Source: Bedellia somnulentella
Taxonomy: Eukaryota; Arthropoda; Insecta; Lepidoptera; Bedelliidae
Length of the DNA: 64,000 nucleotides
NCBI GenBank assembly: GCA_963576735.1
Contig: OY755182.1
Span: 4,898,001-4,962,000 of the forward strand
Direction: 5' to 3'
Shown here: positions 1-12,300 of the stretch, in pieces
Layout of the letters: each line of letters opens with the position of its first letter
How positions within the stretch are numbered: the stretch's first letter is position 1
Notes under the pieces: generated by a model
The model's database searches: none
Seen by the model: the letters and a program-made list of their open reading frames with translations, nothing else
What the model was told of the DNA's origin: nothing
Made by a program: the position numbers and the translations under genes

Positions 1-275
1 ACATCAAGTCTGTTATTAATATCATCTTTTTAATCAGATAGATGTTCCGTCATTAATATTTCCATTAAACTAATACAAAAGGGGATCGCAAAGTTTATCG
101 TAAAATACTTTTTGGTAAAGTATTTCTCTGTTTTTAATAAATTATATCAAGGGGACTATATTATCAATATGATTTACACAGTATCAATTTTCGTTGGTTT
201 CAATATTAACCTAACTTTGTCTTTTAACCTACAGTATAATATACTAATATTAAATTCAGTGGACCGCTCACTCAC

Positions 276-346
276 CAATCGCTTTGATCAGCGCGCTCCT
301 CGGCCCGCTCGAGGTCCTGCTCCATCATGACGAGTTTCCTCGCCAC
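276..346 (-). CDS. Tm1: Tropomyosin alternative exon 5, cytoskeletal-like
   Basis: A 71-nt exon: [20 protein letters not shown] then QSD plus TG. Acceptor TAG|GTG, donor TG|GTGAGT. It resembles the non-muscle VARKLVLMEQDLER exon of fly Tm1. It ends TG rather than the TC of the muscle version, so the junction codon would be Cys or Trp instead of Ser. Confidence 0.93.
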
Positions 347-3300
347 CTACACCGCCAGGCGTTAGTACACGCGCACACATACCACAAGAGACGGGCGCCG
401 CTTTCCAAAGCTGTGCTTGCAACTATGTGCTTGGACAATGACAGGAAAGGAACGGAAAGGACAGGAACCAAATTGCCACTTCAAGCATACTTGAATGTGA
501 AACATACATTACGGTGTGCGGACTCTATAGCAGCTAAAACTGCGCTCGTCGAAAGCGGCGTCAGAACTCACAATAATAAAAAAATATATAAACGAGGGTT
601 GTCCCAAAACATTTAACTATATCGTTATTGCTTTTGCAAAAATTAAGGTTTCTTTAAAAAACTAAGTGCTATCTAGTGCGTTATCATAATCGTTATGTGA
701 TGTGTGCGCTTGTATATGTGCGGCATGTAAATGGCCAGTAATTCTGGTGTAATGTGGTGCAAATCTGAAAAGGAAAATTTTCCTATACCACACATATTTG
801 ACTACGCTCTTAACTTACAGCCACATTTATGAGAACACACTGAGTGACGGAATTATCTCGACACATGGACATGACTTTTACACGTTTGAAAGAGAAGTCT
901 ATGAGATGGGGCAACCCTTGTTTTGACACATAGACAACATCGCTTGTTCCCGATTACGGAACAAACGTTGTTGTCTGAACTTAAAATTAAATAATTGTCT
1001 TCTCTATAAAAATAGAATTGACAACCTGTTATGTTAATAAAGAAAAGAAACCAAAAAAAAGACGTTATGCCAAATAAGGAAACAAAAAAAGCCGCTCTGC
1101 ATCTCGTAGCCGACCTAGAAGGGACATGCAAAAAAATAGTAGGCCAATGTTAAAGGTACCGATCGACAAATCAGGTTACTGTGCGAACTTGTTAGGAATG
1201 CAAATGAATAGCATGCAGAACGGCTGCAGTCTAACGGAGGAAGGCCACAGCTTTCTCACTCATTACAAACATCTAATGAAACGGGACAGTTGGTCAGCTC
1301 GGTAAGTATCCGATTCATTGGATTATGGTAATGAGAAGTAGTCATGACCTTCAATTTATATTAAAACCTACGATTCGCCAGCATCAGCTCGCTCCTCAGC
1401 ACGCTCCAAGTCAGCTTCAACCATGGCGAGCTTACGAGCAACCTGGGACACCAGAACAACTATTAACAACTCATTAATATTCTCACTCACTCGGTTAGTA
1501 TGTTTCACAATCGCGTCGAATCAGGAACGTTAAAGACTTTGAACTCCAAGCACACAATGTTAAAATGTATGTCCTTATGTAAGAGAGCGTATGAAGCTAG
1601 GGCCAGTTCCTCCTTATAAGGTAATGAAACCGAGATCAAGTGAGATATGCCATGTTGGGAGTCTAGCTTCACATCGACGCTTTTGGACCGGACTACACAG
1701 TCACGAGTCGGGGAAGCTGACGATTTATTTAGGCATTCGACCATATGGCGTTTTGTACATTTATAAATTGAGAATCTTGTCGTTTGTGACAAGGATGAAA
1801 CACTTTTGAGGTTACAACACCGCGCTTGTATTTGCGCTCAAATCAGCAACAGAGCATGCGTTTTATATAGCAGTAATTGGTGACAAAGTTAGTATATTTG
1901 GGAGGGGTCATGATCTAAAAATTTAAAGGTTGATCAATAGACCTTTTAGTAAGTAGGGAACACGGACATCAAAACTATTATATTTTCAACACTGTTAGTT
2001 TTAACATGGTCTTATATCGAGAATCGATAGAGGAATTTATTAATTAATCGGAAAAGAAACACATGTACAAGACGTTCACGGTCGGCCGCGCCTCTCGCAC
2101 ACATGCACACAAACAGATCAACTTCCAAGCCAAACATCAAACACTGCGTTATAAAGACCTCGTCGTATTTCTTGTCGGCTTCCTCAGCGAGGAATCTGGC
2201 TTCCTTCAGCTGGTTCTCGAGGGCGTCCATACGTTCTTCATCAGCCAATGACCTGTTCTCGAGCACCTTGCGGGCACTGGACCACAGAATATAACCATTT
2301 GAGAAAGACATCTAAGGGTCACCCATTATGGATAGTTAGAAGACATGCACTTGTTGCGAGGAACAAAAAAGCAAAACAACACGAAGCACTGCATCCGGAA
2401 CCCTGTAGGAGTATGATGAAGAAACGGGGAATTGTGTCAAGAGATTGAGAAACATAACATACAAGTAAACGGTAACGTTTTAACTGAACATTCCACATTA
2501 TTGCACATTTGATTAACGTCCGCTCTAATTGGGTTCTTAATTGAGTTTTTTTATCATTGAAGTGTAAGTTATATCTCTTGTGCAATAACGTAAAATATAA
2601 GCCACTACAAAATGACAAAACCGAATTTCAAATTAAGCCACACATTAGAGAGTCAGTGATTCTAACTTCACAGAATCGTACTAAACGGTACAAGTTCATT
2701 AATTCTTTAATATTGTCATTTTGTGGTGGCGATTAATGATGATTTTAGTGGAAAAAAACGGTTGTTCACCTCTTCGTATTTCTTGTCTGACTCCTCAGCG
2801 ATAAGCTTGGCCTGTGCGAGTTGTGTTTCGAGGATGGTGACGCGGTCGTCCTCCATGTTGGTTCGGTTTTCCAACGCCTTGCGTATTCTGATTAGTAGGG
2901 CCAAACACATTCCAGGTTAGGAACATCGATGATTTGTTATATTATGTATGAATCACACTAACAATTTATCGTAGATATTTTAAACTTGGTATTGTATTAT
3001 TTTCGATAGATGATTTAAACTTTTAATAAAGATTAAAAACCTCATCTATCGAAAACCAAAACAATACCAAACACTAAAGGGGAGATGACACATCGTACAA
3101 CACAACACTCATGCAAAATTATCGGAAGTATTTCAACAAAACTTATCAACACATAAAATTTAAACTCAGTGTCCAGTGGCTTTCAAGTTGGACCCCCCAA
3201 AAACCTCCCCAGAACTCAAGAGAACGTAGTCAAATACATGGTTTGGTTGCCGACTCACCGTTCAGACTCATCAGCGGCCTGGCTGGCCTCCGAGAGCTTG

Positions 3301-6300
3301 GCCGTGGCAGTGGCCAGGCGCTCCTCAGACCTCTCCAGGTCTTCCTCCAACAGCTGGATGCGACGGTTAAGAGCTGCCACTTCGGATTCGGCCTACGTAA
3401 GGAATGGTTTGTTAGACATTTGAATTGTGTGCGTTTCTGGGCGAAGGCGAGAGGTTAAAAATTGAATTTATTAATTTCCATGTAATTTGATGTGTTTTTT
3501 AAGTTCTCAGTAGCCAATCATAATTATAAAACCAAATATTCATACTATAATATTTTAGGATTTGAGATATACATAATATCTGCAAGTAAGATGTATGCAT
3601 GTAATAAATTGGAATGAATATGCATGTCATTATGTCTATTTGCCTTGCTACGATTCACCCATATACAGTTTCCACATTATGTCACTAAATCAATTGATAA
3701 TTCAATAGACATGTATTGAGAATTAACAATATCGATCATGTAATTTTTGACTCGAGGACAAGTACCCAAATTCTGAATGTAGTTTTGACACTCATGACAT
3801 TGTCCTAAAAAAATACCAACATTGATTGCATAATAGAGTGATGAACAATCATGAACCAATTGGGACAATATAGTAAAGAACTCTATCAATAAAAGGCCTG
3901 AATATTTCGCAACTTTATAACAAAACCATAACAAGCTAATAGAAAAGGAATCTTTCATTGGAACAACTCCGCAGCTGTCATTACTCCTTATTCATCTCAC
4001 AATATAGTCAAGGTTCGTATTCAATGGAACTACAGTTTCTATGATTCGATTGACATACAATACATGATTCTGCATGCAGATGGTATTTTACACATTTCCA
4101 CAGATGGTTTCAACATAAGGTTATTGGTCATCTATCGAAGCTGTTCATGTATTCATTAATAGGACGATGATTTGTTTCTATTAAATTTGATGAATTTCAC
4201 CACCAAGCAACAACTTATTCAAAATAATTCCTCACACAATAAAACCAACCAATATATAAAAATACTTCATTTATTTACAAATGAACATATGTTTTGGGTT
4301 TCTCAATTGTGGTTTGTGGGTAACTCGAGATTAATCATGTACTTATTATTTCATCAACCTGATGCTAGTAAAATTGAGCATTGATATGATATTAACAACC
4401 CCTAAAGCTCACAGAAACGACAGATTTCATTAACATCAAACGAATAAAAGCTAACTCTATACCTGCCAATACAATTATAGAGATAAAAACACAAATAGTC
4501 TATGTAATGCGTGCTAATAAATGCACATTGACGAGTCGGTTCTGCCCATACATTTACCACAGTAACGCCTATCATTACATGTTCATTACTAAGATTATAT
4601 ATTATTGAATTCTCTCACGTCCGACAAAACAACGCGTGCTTGACTTCCCACATCTGTAACTAAGTCATACCATCTCGTGATAAATGCTCCAATCGATAGC
4701 CTATCCAATTTTATCGTTCATTATACCAATTTAATCGACACAAGGCTAAAGAACGTCGAACTATATTTGGTAAGATGAATCTTCCGCTTCCATTATTGAA
4801 GGAAATAATTAAACTTTGGACATATTAATTTTAGTTGTAAAACAATAGACTTGAAGCTACCGAGCTATTATTTTATCGTATGTCGTTATAAAAAATAAGC
4901 ACGATTATTTCATTTATTTTTTTGATGATTTAAGTAGGTATAAAACAGAGCCTTCGTTTTGTCATTTACTTTTTTTGGCCAGGGAATAAGTTTCTATTTT
5001 CCAATCGTTGAAAATTACTGTTACCAATAAAAGTATTTGTTGTCTCATTCGAATAATCTGTTAAAATTTTCATCGCTGTCAAATAAAATGACTCGTTGTT
5101 GGCTTGAATTCTTAGTGCATTATTTTAAAAAAAGGCTTCAATATATTCATAGACACGCGTTACCCGCATTTTATATAACAAATTTTGTTGCAACTATTAA
5201 GGTACATGTTTTCTATAATACGATCTTCACCAATTTCCCCTGCCTCTAGCTTATTAAATAAATTATTCAAGACTAGCTTTACAAATCATCTGTTCCAATG
5301 ATAATACTAGATGCATATTATTAAAGTCCCGACGTCCTTGCAAGGAGGAAGCGCGGGGGGTCCTAGATCCTGCCGTCCCGTTTATGACGTCATCACACGT
5401 AACCGCTAATAATAACTTCGGAACGTAAACACCGACCGAACTATTTATATTTTTTCTATAGCAATTATTCGTATAGGAATGCGGTTATATCATCAGTGTT
5501 ATTAGAAAAATTCTTCTCACCAATTGTTGTATTAGAATGATATCAATAAGCGGTTACTCATTGTATTATTAATTTCATTGATCCATATTCAATTCTTATA
5601 TAGGATGGAAATCACGTGATTGAATCATAGTTGTATCCCATCGAAATTTATTTCCAGGATAATTTAGGCTACGTAAAGACATGCTTTAAAAAAGGCAATA
5701 TAATATTAGTATTAAAACGAATCTAGTCTATGCTAAAGATACAGGTGGAACACCTTGAACTTAGTTTAATATAATTCATTTTGTCGCGAACAGACCGTTT
5801 TGGTCAAATTTGCCTGTAAGGCTTCCGAATAAGGTTACTGACCTTTCGGATGAGACTAATAAAATTACCAGTTTATTTGTTTTCTTTCTAGCTTATTGGT
5901 AATTTTAAGTCTTTAATATCGTAAAGTTCGTTCACGTTAAGTTTAATGTTCATCGTATTAAATTTGCATATGATTATATCCTTATTTTAAATTGTAGGGA
6001 ATACGTTATTGCCTTTACCGTGGAATATCATAAATCGTATCGAATAGCCTAGTTACGTTTCATCGCTAATACTCTATAGGCTAGCTAGTGGATCGTATTG
6101 TTTGAAAACTTTTGGGTTCGGTCAAAAGGGCTGGGTGCATTGTGTTTGAAATGACCATTGAAAATGTACAATGCCAAGCCTTCAATGAAAATAATGTCGT
6201 TGTGTTAGGCAGGCACTATACTGTGTTTGCTTTAACTATTCAACTGAACAAAATCTATAGTAGCTCTCACTAAGTATGATATCAGAGGTCCTGTTATTGT

Positions 6301-9300
6301 CCTAATTAATCCGACCTGCACTATATTACCTTGAAAATTGTTTATAAACCACTTCTTCAAACTCGACCATATCTTATTAGAACTTAAAGATTCCATTATC
6401 TAATCGATTATTCGTGTTAAAAGATTAGGTAGAACTATAGCCATAAAATAGTAAACGATATTCCTAACTAGTGGTATGTAACGTGTATGGTGACCATGTA
6501 TCTTTATAAATTGGACATTAAGGTCTGACCTCGAAACAATCAGTGTTTAGACAACGACGTCATGCACGCCAGCTTCCAATGTAATTACACGCCCACCTTA
6601 CTCTCTCCTACCAACTATTCTTGAGCATTCAATTTAGATTTGGAAAGTTCCATCTACTTCCCGAATCTTGGTAACGATATAACAGTTTTCATTTATAACA
6701 GTCCTAAAATCATTTAGCCACACATCTTATCATCTTTGATTAAGTTTTTCTTATCGGCAATTTGATACGATAAGACTGCTACAGTGCTTCAACAAAACAT
6801 ATAGTTTAAGACACTTAATTATTTTTGATAATGATATGCTTTTCGATGACGATAGTGTTTTTTTTCGTTAATTTTGGATTGTAATGCAATAAAGGGCGTT
6901 ACGTCATGCATAGTAACCGCAAGAGACACGCCTGTCTGGCGCCCTGGCGAGGCCATCCCCGGACCTACACGAGAGGAATGCATCAAAAGGGAGTCTTTCT
7001 TCACGCTGCATGAGCCCGGCCGGCTTCTCTCTACATGTGCTACAAAAGACCGGTACATGACCTCCGACGCAATCAAACCTGTTACCCGCAAACGAAACCG
7101 GTACTCGAACCCGTACCCACAATCTAACCAAAATCCAATTTACCTAACACATCTGACTCAACCCAAAAATACTTAACATCAACTAGTCGAAGGCACCTTT
7201 ATAATTTGTGAACAAGTAGGACCAAAGTTATGTTATGAGTCGATAAAAGAATAATTACTCCTCGTCTCATTTAGGCCCATGGCAGACCTGGTAAGCAAGA
7301 CGGAGACAACAATATGCGTACGTTGCTCGCACACCTAACTATGGCCGGACATTACTCACTATACGTAGATACAATACCGTTCAGATATTCCAGAATTCGA
7401 CAAAATCATGGTCCCTATAAAACACCAATACCTTGACATACACTAAGCACTGATACACAAACAATAAACACATATTCTTACTTCTTCTCTTCGCATTATT
7501 TCCACTTGTAACCGTTTGTGATATTCCTCGCACTCGTCCTTATATTTTTCCATTTCCTCTTTTGTCTGGCGCATTTTTTTCTTCAGTACATCGAGAATCG
7601 TGCCTTGCTGCATATTGGCCGTCATATTAGCACTTCAATGAGTCAATTGAACTTCTAATAACTAAAAAAGCAAAGGACACCTCGCTCCTCGCGAAAATGC
7701 CAACTGACTGAATTGAATGTCGTACGGCTGGTATCGAGAGATGGGCTCGGCCCGAATGAACAGTGACTGCCGGTGAATAAAATGGCCGCCACTAACTCTA
7801 CGCTGCTACTTTATCGTACTGCGGTTATCAGCACTATTGTATGACTGCTAATTGAGAGCAGGAGTAGGAATGTACAGTAATTAACAGAAAACTGGAAGAG
7901 TTATAAGTAATGTCACCAACGATTACACCATTCTTTAACAATTTAGACGACGAGTCATGGAATGTAAACGTCACTCAATGATAGTAATCGACCGCTCCGA
8001 GCCGTGACACTAGCTCCACCTGTGTTTAACGACCGGTAACTACAATAATAACTCACAAAAAGTGAACAGCCGGACTGCCTATATTTAGGAGACTATTTCC
8101 ATTACTGGAGCATCGATACGGATGAATAATTAACAACCGGAAGTAAGGGGAACAATCCCAATTATAAACCCGTGGGAAATAACAGAGTTGAACAGTATGA
8201 CAGGTTGTGCAATATGAATACCAAAAAACAATTAGATGCAGTTCTATGTTTATATCATCTAACACAATATAAAATAGTTTAATGATGGACTAATTTTAAG
8301 TCATGCTGATAAAGATTACCCAGAATTTAAAATATTCAACATTGTCTTTTATTGCCTTGTAAACAGACCCACAGCGCCATCTATACATAACAGCATTTAC
8401 TACTTTAACTTAACTGAGTGTTTTACTGAAGTGAAGTGAGCACGTAGTAGGCTGAGATATTTTGTTAAATGACATGACAAAAACTAAAATGGGAATGACG
8501 TCACCGCTAAAGAATGCAGCTGTTTAGAATGAGAGGTTTTCCATTTTTTCTTTTTTTCTTCTTCCCTGTTCTCAGGATAGATGGCGCCAGACTTGCTATG
8601 TTACTGGTAGGAACGGAACGTTTTTCACACTTGGATGTAATGATATCCTAAAACGGAACGTACATAAAAACGTTCTGATTTGAAAGTCTAAATAAATATC
8701 AGTTTAAACCAAGATAGCTCAAAGGTAAATAAACAAAGACGGTATTTATATTTAACATTCTTTTTGTTGTTTTCACTCGCCAAAAAGAAAATGTCCCTAG
8801 AAAAAAAGAAGAGGAGTCTATGCCTTGTAGATTTATGTAAAAATGAAGGAATACATCTTTTTCCTAAAGATGAAAATCGTTTAGTGCAATGGGTACATGG
8901 TGATGTGACACATGTTTTTAAAGTTGACATTGGTGAAATTATTGTACCAACACGACTGACGCCACGAAGAAAGTTTGAAGTAAGTAACGTAGTTACATCA
9001 ACGCCATCTATAGAGCTCTAGGGAACTATGTTGTTTTTTTATTTCTCAAAAAGAAAACCTCTCATTTCGCTAACTACAGACTATAGAAAGCCTTGTTTCC
9101 ACAAGTCAGGGTTTCAAAGTTTACTGAGATGAGAACATATTTATCCGAACGCATCATTTATTAGGATATTTGATACCAACTAAAACTCTTCATTGGTTTC
9201 TTCCCTATCCATATTATATCTAAGTATATTGTAAAAAATATTATTTCATAATCTTTATAAATTAACCACACATATGACTTTAGAAAAGACAAATTGGTGT

Positions 9301-12300
9301 AGGCCCGTCCCAGGATTGGAACTCACGCCCTTCTGTTTTCCGGGCGGGTGTTCTATCCACTGGACTATCCTGTCGCTGTTAATTTATCATGGTTGCTAAC
9401 GGTGAGGGAAAACATCGTGAGGAAACCCACATGGCTGAGTTGTACTTAGTCATGTGACAGTGTATTCGTACAAAACGGCGATAGGCCTGCCCCCTATCAC
9501 GTGAGTACACTGTCTTAGCAAAACGTGGGTACCTTCTCTGGAAACTAGATGGCGCTTGCCATGTGAGTTCAGGAGTATTGGTACCTCTGCCAACCCCTTC
9601 GGGGATAAACGGCGTGAACGTTTATGTTTATGTTTATGTTTAATCTTTATCTAACACGACATAAGACCAATTCTATGATAAGAAATTGTATACATTCCTT
9701 TTCAATGATCTCTATTCAGTTTCATTTCATCACTCAGTATCAAAATACTTAACGTGACAAAAAAGTATGAAACTATAATTTCTAATTTATTAGTAGCCAT
9801 ACTTTCACACATTTTAGAACATGGGCAATAAATTGTATGCAGTCGGTGCAAAAAATGGAGAAACGATAAAATACTTAATTCCTCAGATGTTAACTTATCG
9901 CTAACCATCTTTTATTCCACTATCTTTTCTCCCCTCAACTTCCAAAAGTGGTTAAGTAATTGTTAATCCCACAACGAATACCCTTCGGAGGCTAACCTTA
10001 ATTTAACTCAAACATTTAAACTATATACCCGGGATGGCAAAGAAACTACCACTTCTATCACGTAACATTAATGTCACCTGGTAATATAAAAAGTAATAAA
10101 AAAATTTACATAACGCACATTCATAACGTAAAAATAATCAAGTAGAAAGCCATCAGACGCCATATGGCTGACCGAGCCACGAAGGTAATAAGTTGGCCCA
10201 TATATGGGCTGACTGGGCCAGCGTGACAGCTGCATTGCATATTGCAGTCAAAAACATCGCCATAAATATGTACCCAGTTATCTCAATGCTAACTGAGCTG
10301 TATCCAGTTTTGTACTATCTTATAGATACAAGGTGAATAGCGAGATAAGAGGCTTCACTAGATGAATTTCAGAGAGAAGTTATATTTGACGGGTTTACTG
10401 AAAATTCAACATGAAACAATATACAATAAGTAAATTTTAGCTATACATAATTTGAATTATGTATAGCTAAAAAGCCGTGTAGTGTCGGCTTAGAATAACA
10501 CTACCCCATTTCTACCCGTGGGTGATCGTAAGAGGCGACTAAGGGTACAGGGGCTTATTAAGTGATTTTTGGGCGATGTGGTTGGAGACCCGTCACCAAA
10601 AACATTTATTATTACCATCTTTTCCCCAAACAACTTCCAAAAGTGGCTGAGGAATTTTTCATTCCAAAGCTCTGGCTACCCCGTTAAGGGATTTATAGCC
10701 GTGAGTATATGTATGTGTATAATTTGAATAATTAATTGATTGGTTATAACGTCGAGAACATTAAATCGATTCTGCTACATTGTCGTATCAAGGCGTAAAA
10801 TGTTAATATTTATTGTAGAAAACTGTAGTGTCGGCTTAGTAGAGCACTACTTCATCTTGTCTCGTAGTTGTGTTGAAGACGGCATCGAATTCTCGGACTT
10901 AAAATACGATGGTTGGCGATCTAATAAATCATTATAACATCACCAAACCGTTATTTTAGCGTCATCATCCCTCGCAACTTCTAAGAGAAATATTACTCTG
11001 TATAATTTCATTCGAGCTATAGGCAAAAGTTTAGGTAGCTCGAAAGTGAATAGAAACGTAATGTCAAGTTTAACTAAACCTTTTTGTAAGAGTTAAACGA
11101 GAAAAAAACTGGTATATTTTTTTTATACAATGAATTCTATGGCAATGAAAATCTTCTTCCCATCTCACTTTAAAGGTTTAGATGAACAGGCGGACCCATC
11201 AATTGAAATTGAATAGATGTGTTTTATTAAGATGGACATATATTTAATTCAATATCGTTAAGCCGACTGAGTGGTGAAAAATTTGTAACTTACATTTAGG
11301 ATTGATCAAAATCTCTAGAAAAATAAAACATAGAGTTTTTCCAAATGCCCTATATGCTTATCAGTAGCGGCATATAATGCTTTGGACATATATTTTAACA
11401 ATATCTTTAATAAAAATATCTTATTAAGCTGTGTAGTGTCGGCTTAGAATAGCACTACCCCATTTCTTCCGGTGGGTGTACGTAAAAGGCGACTAACGGT
11501 ATTGGGGCTTTAAAGGGATTTTTGGGCGATGCGGTTGGAGACCCATCACCAACAACCTTTACTTTACCATCTTTTCCCCACTCAACTTTCCAAAAGTGGC
11601 TGAGGAATTTCTAATTCCTTAGCTCTGGCTACCCCTTCTTGGGATTTATAGCCGTGAGTATATGTATGTATGTATGTAATATCTTATTTATTTGCCTTTT
11701 TTATTCCACCCACATTCCTTCAACAGTTTTAGCTATCGCATCTAAAATCCATCCCCATTTTGACACAAGCATCCTTTTCCCTTACTAGGTACATTTGACG
11801 TCACAGTAAGGGAAAACCATACGATTTTGAGAGTAAAAATGAGAAAACTTCAGTGGCAGTGGGCGGTTAAAAATGGTTTAGAATTGGTGGCCACGTACTG
11901 GACAACTCTGTGGGGTAGGCTATATAGTAAGTGAACCGATAACTAAATGAGTGAAACTGATGGATGCAAGCAGTATGAAACTGAATATTGCGGAGATATT
12001 TGGGCAGATCTAAGTCTGCAATAATTGTGATAAGGGTATGATTTGTTAGGCCTTTATGCGTTCAGGAAATAGGGGCGTTCAGAAATATATCTTACAGGCG
12101 AAGAAGGGTTGATTCAATACCTTTCTTGAACGTAATAATAGGAAAAACGATGTACGCCTAAAGTACTTTGGAAATAAGCCGAACTGATCAAAAACAGAGT
12201 AACCCGCAAGACGACCCTCGGTTCCTTATAACCAGGGTAGAGTTATTAACTACCTCGATGACATCACAAAACTGATAATACTTAGAAAACCTCAATAGGT

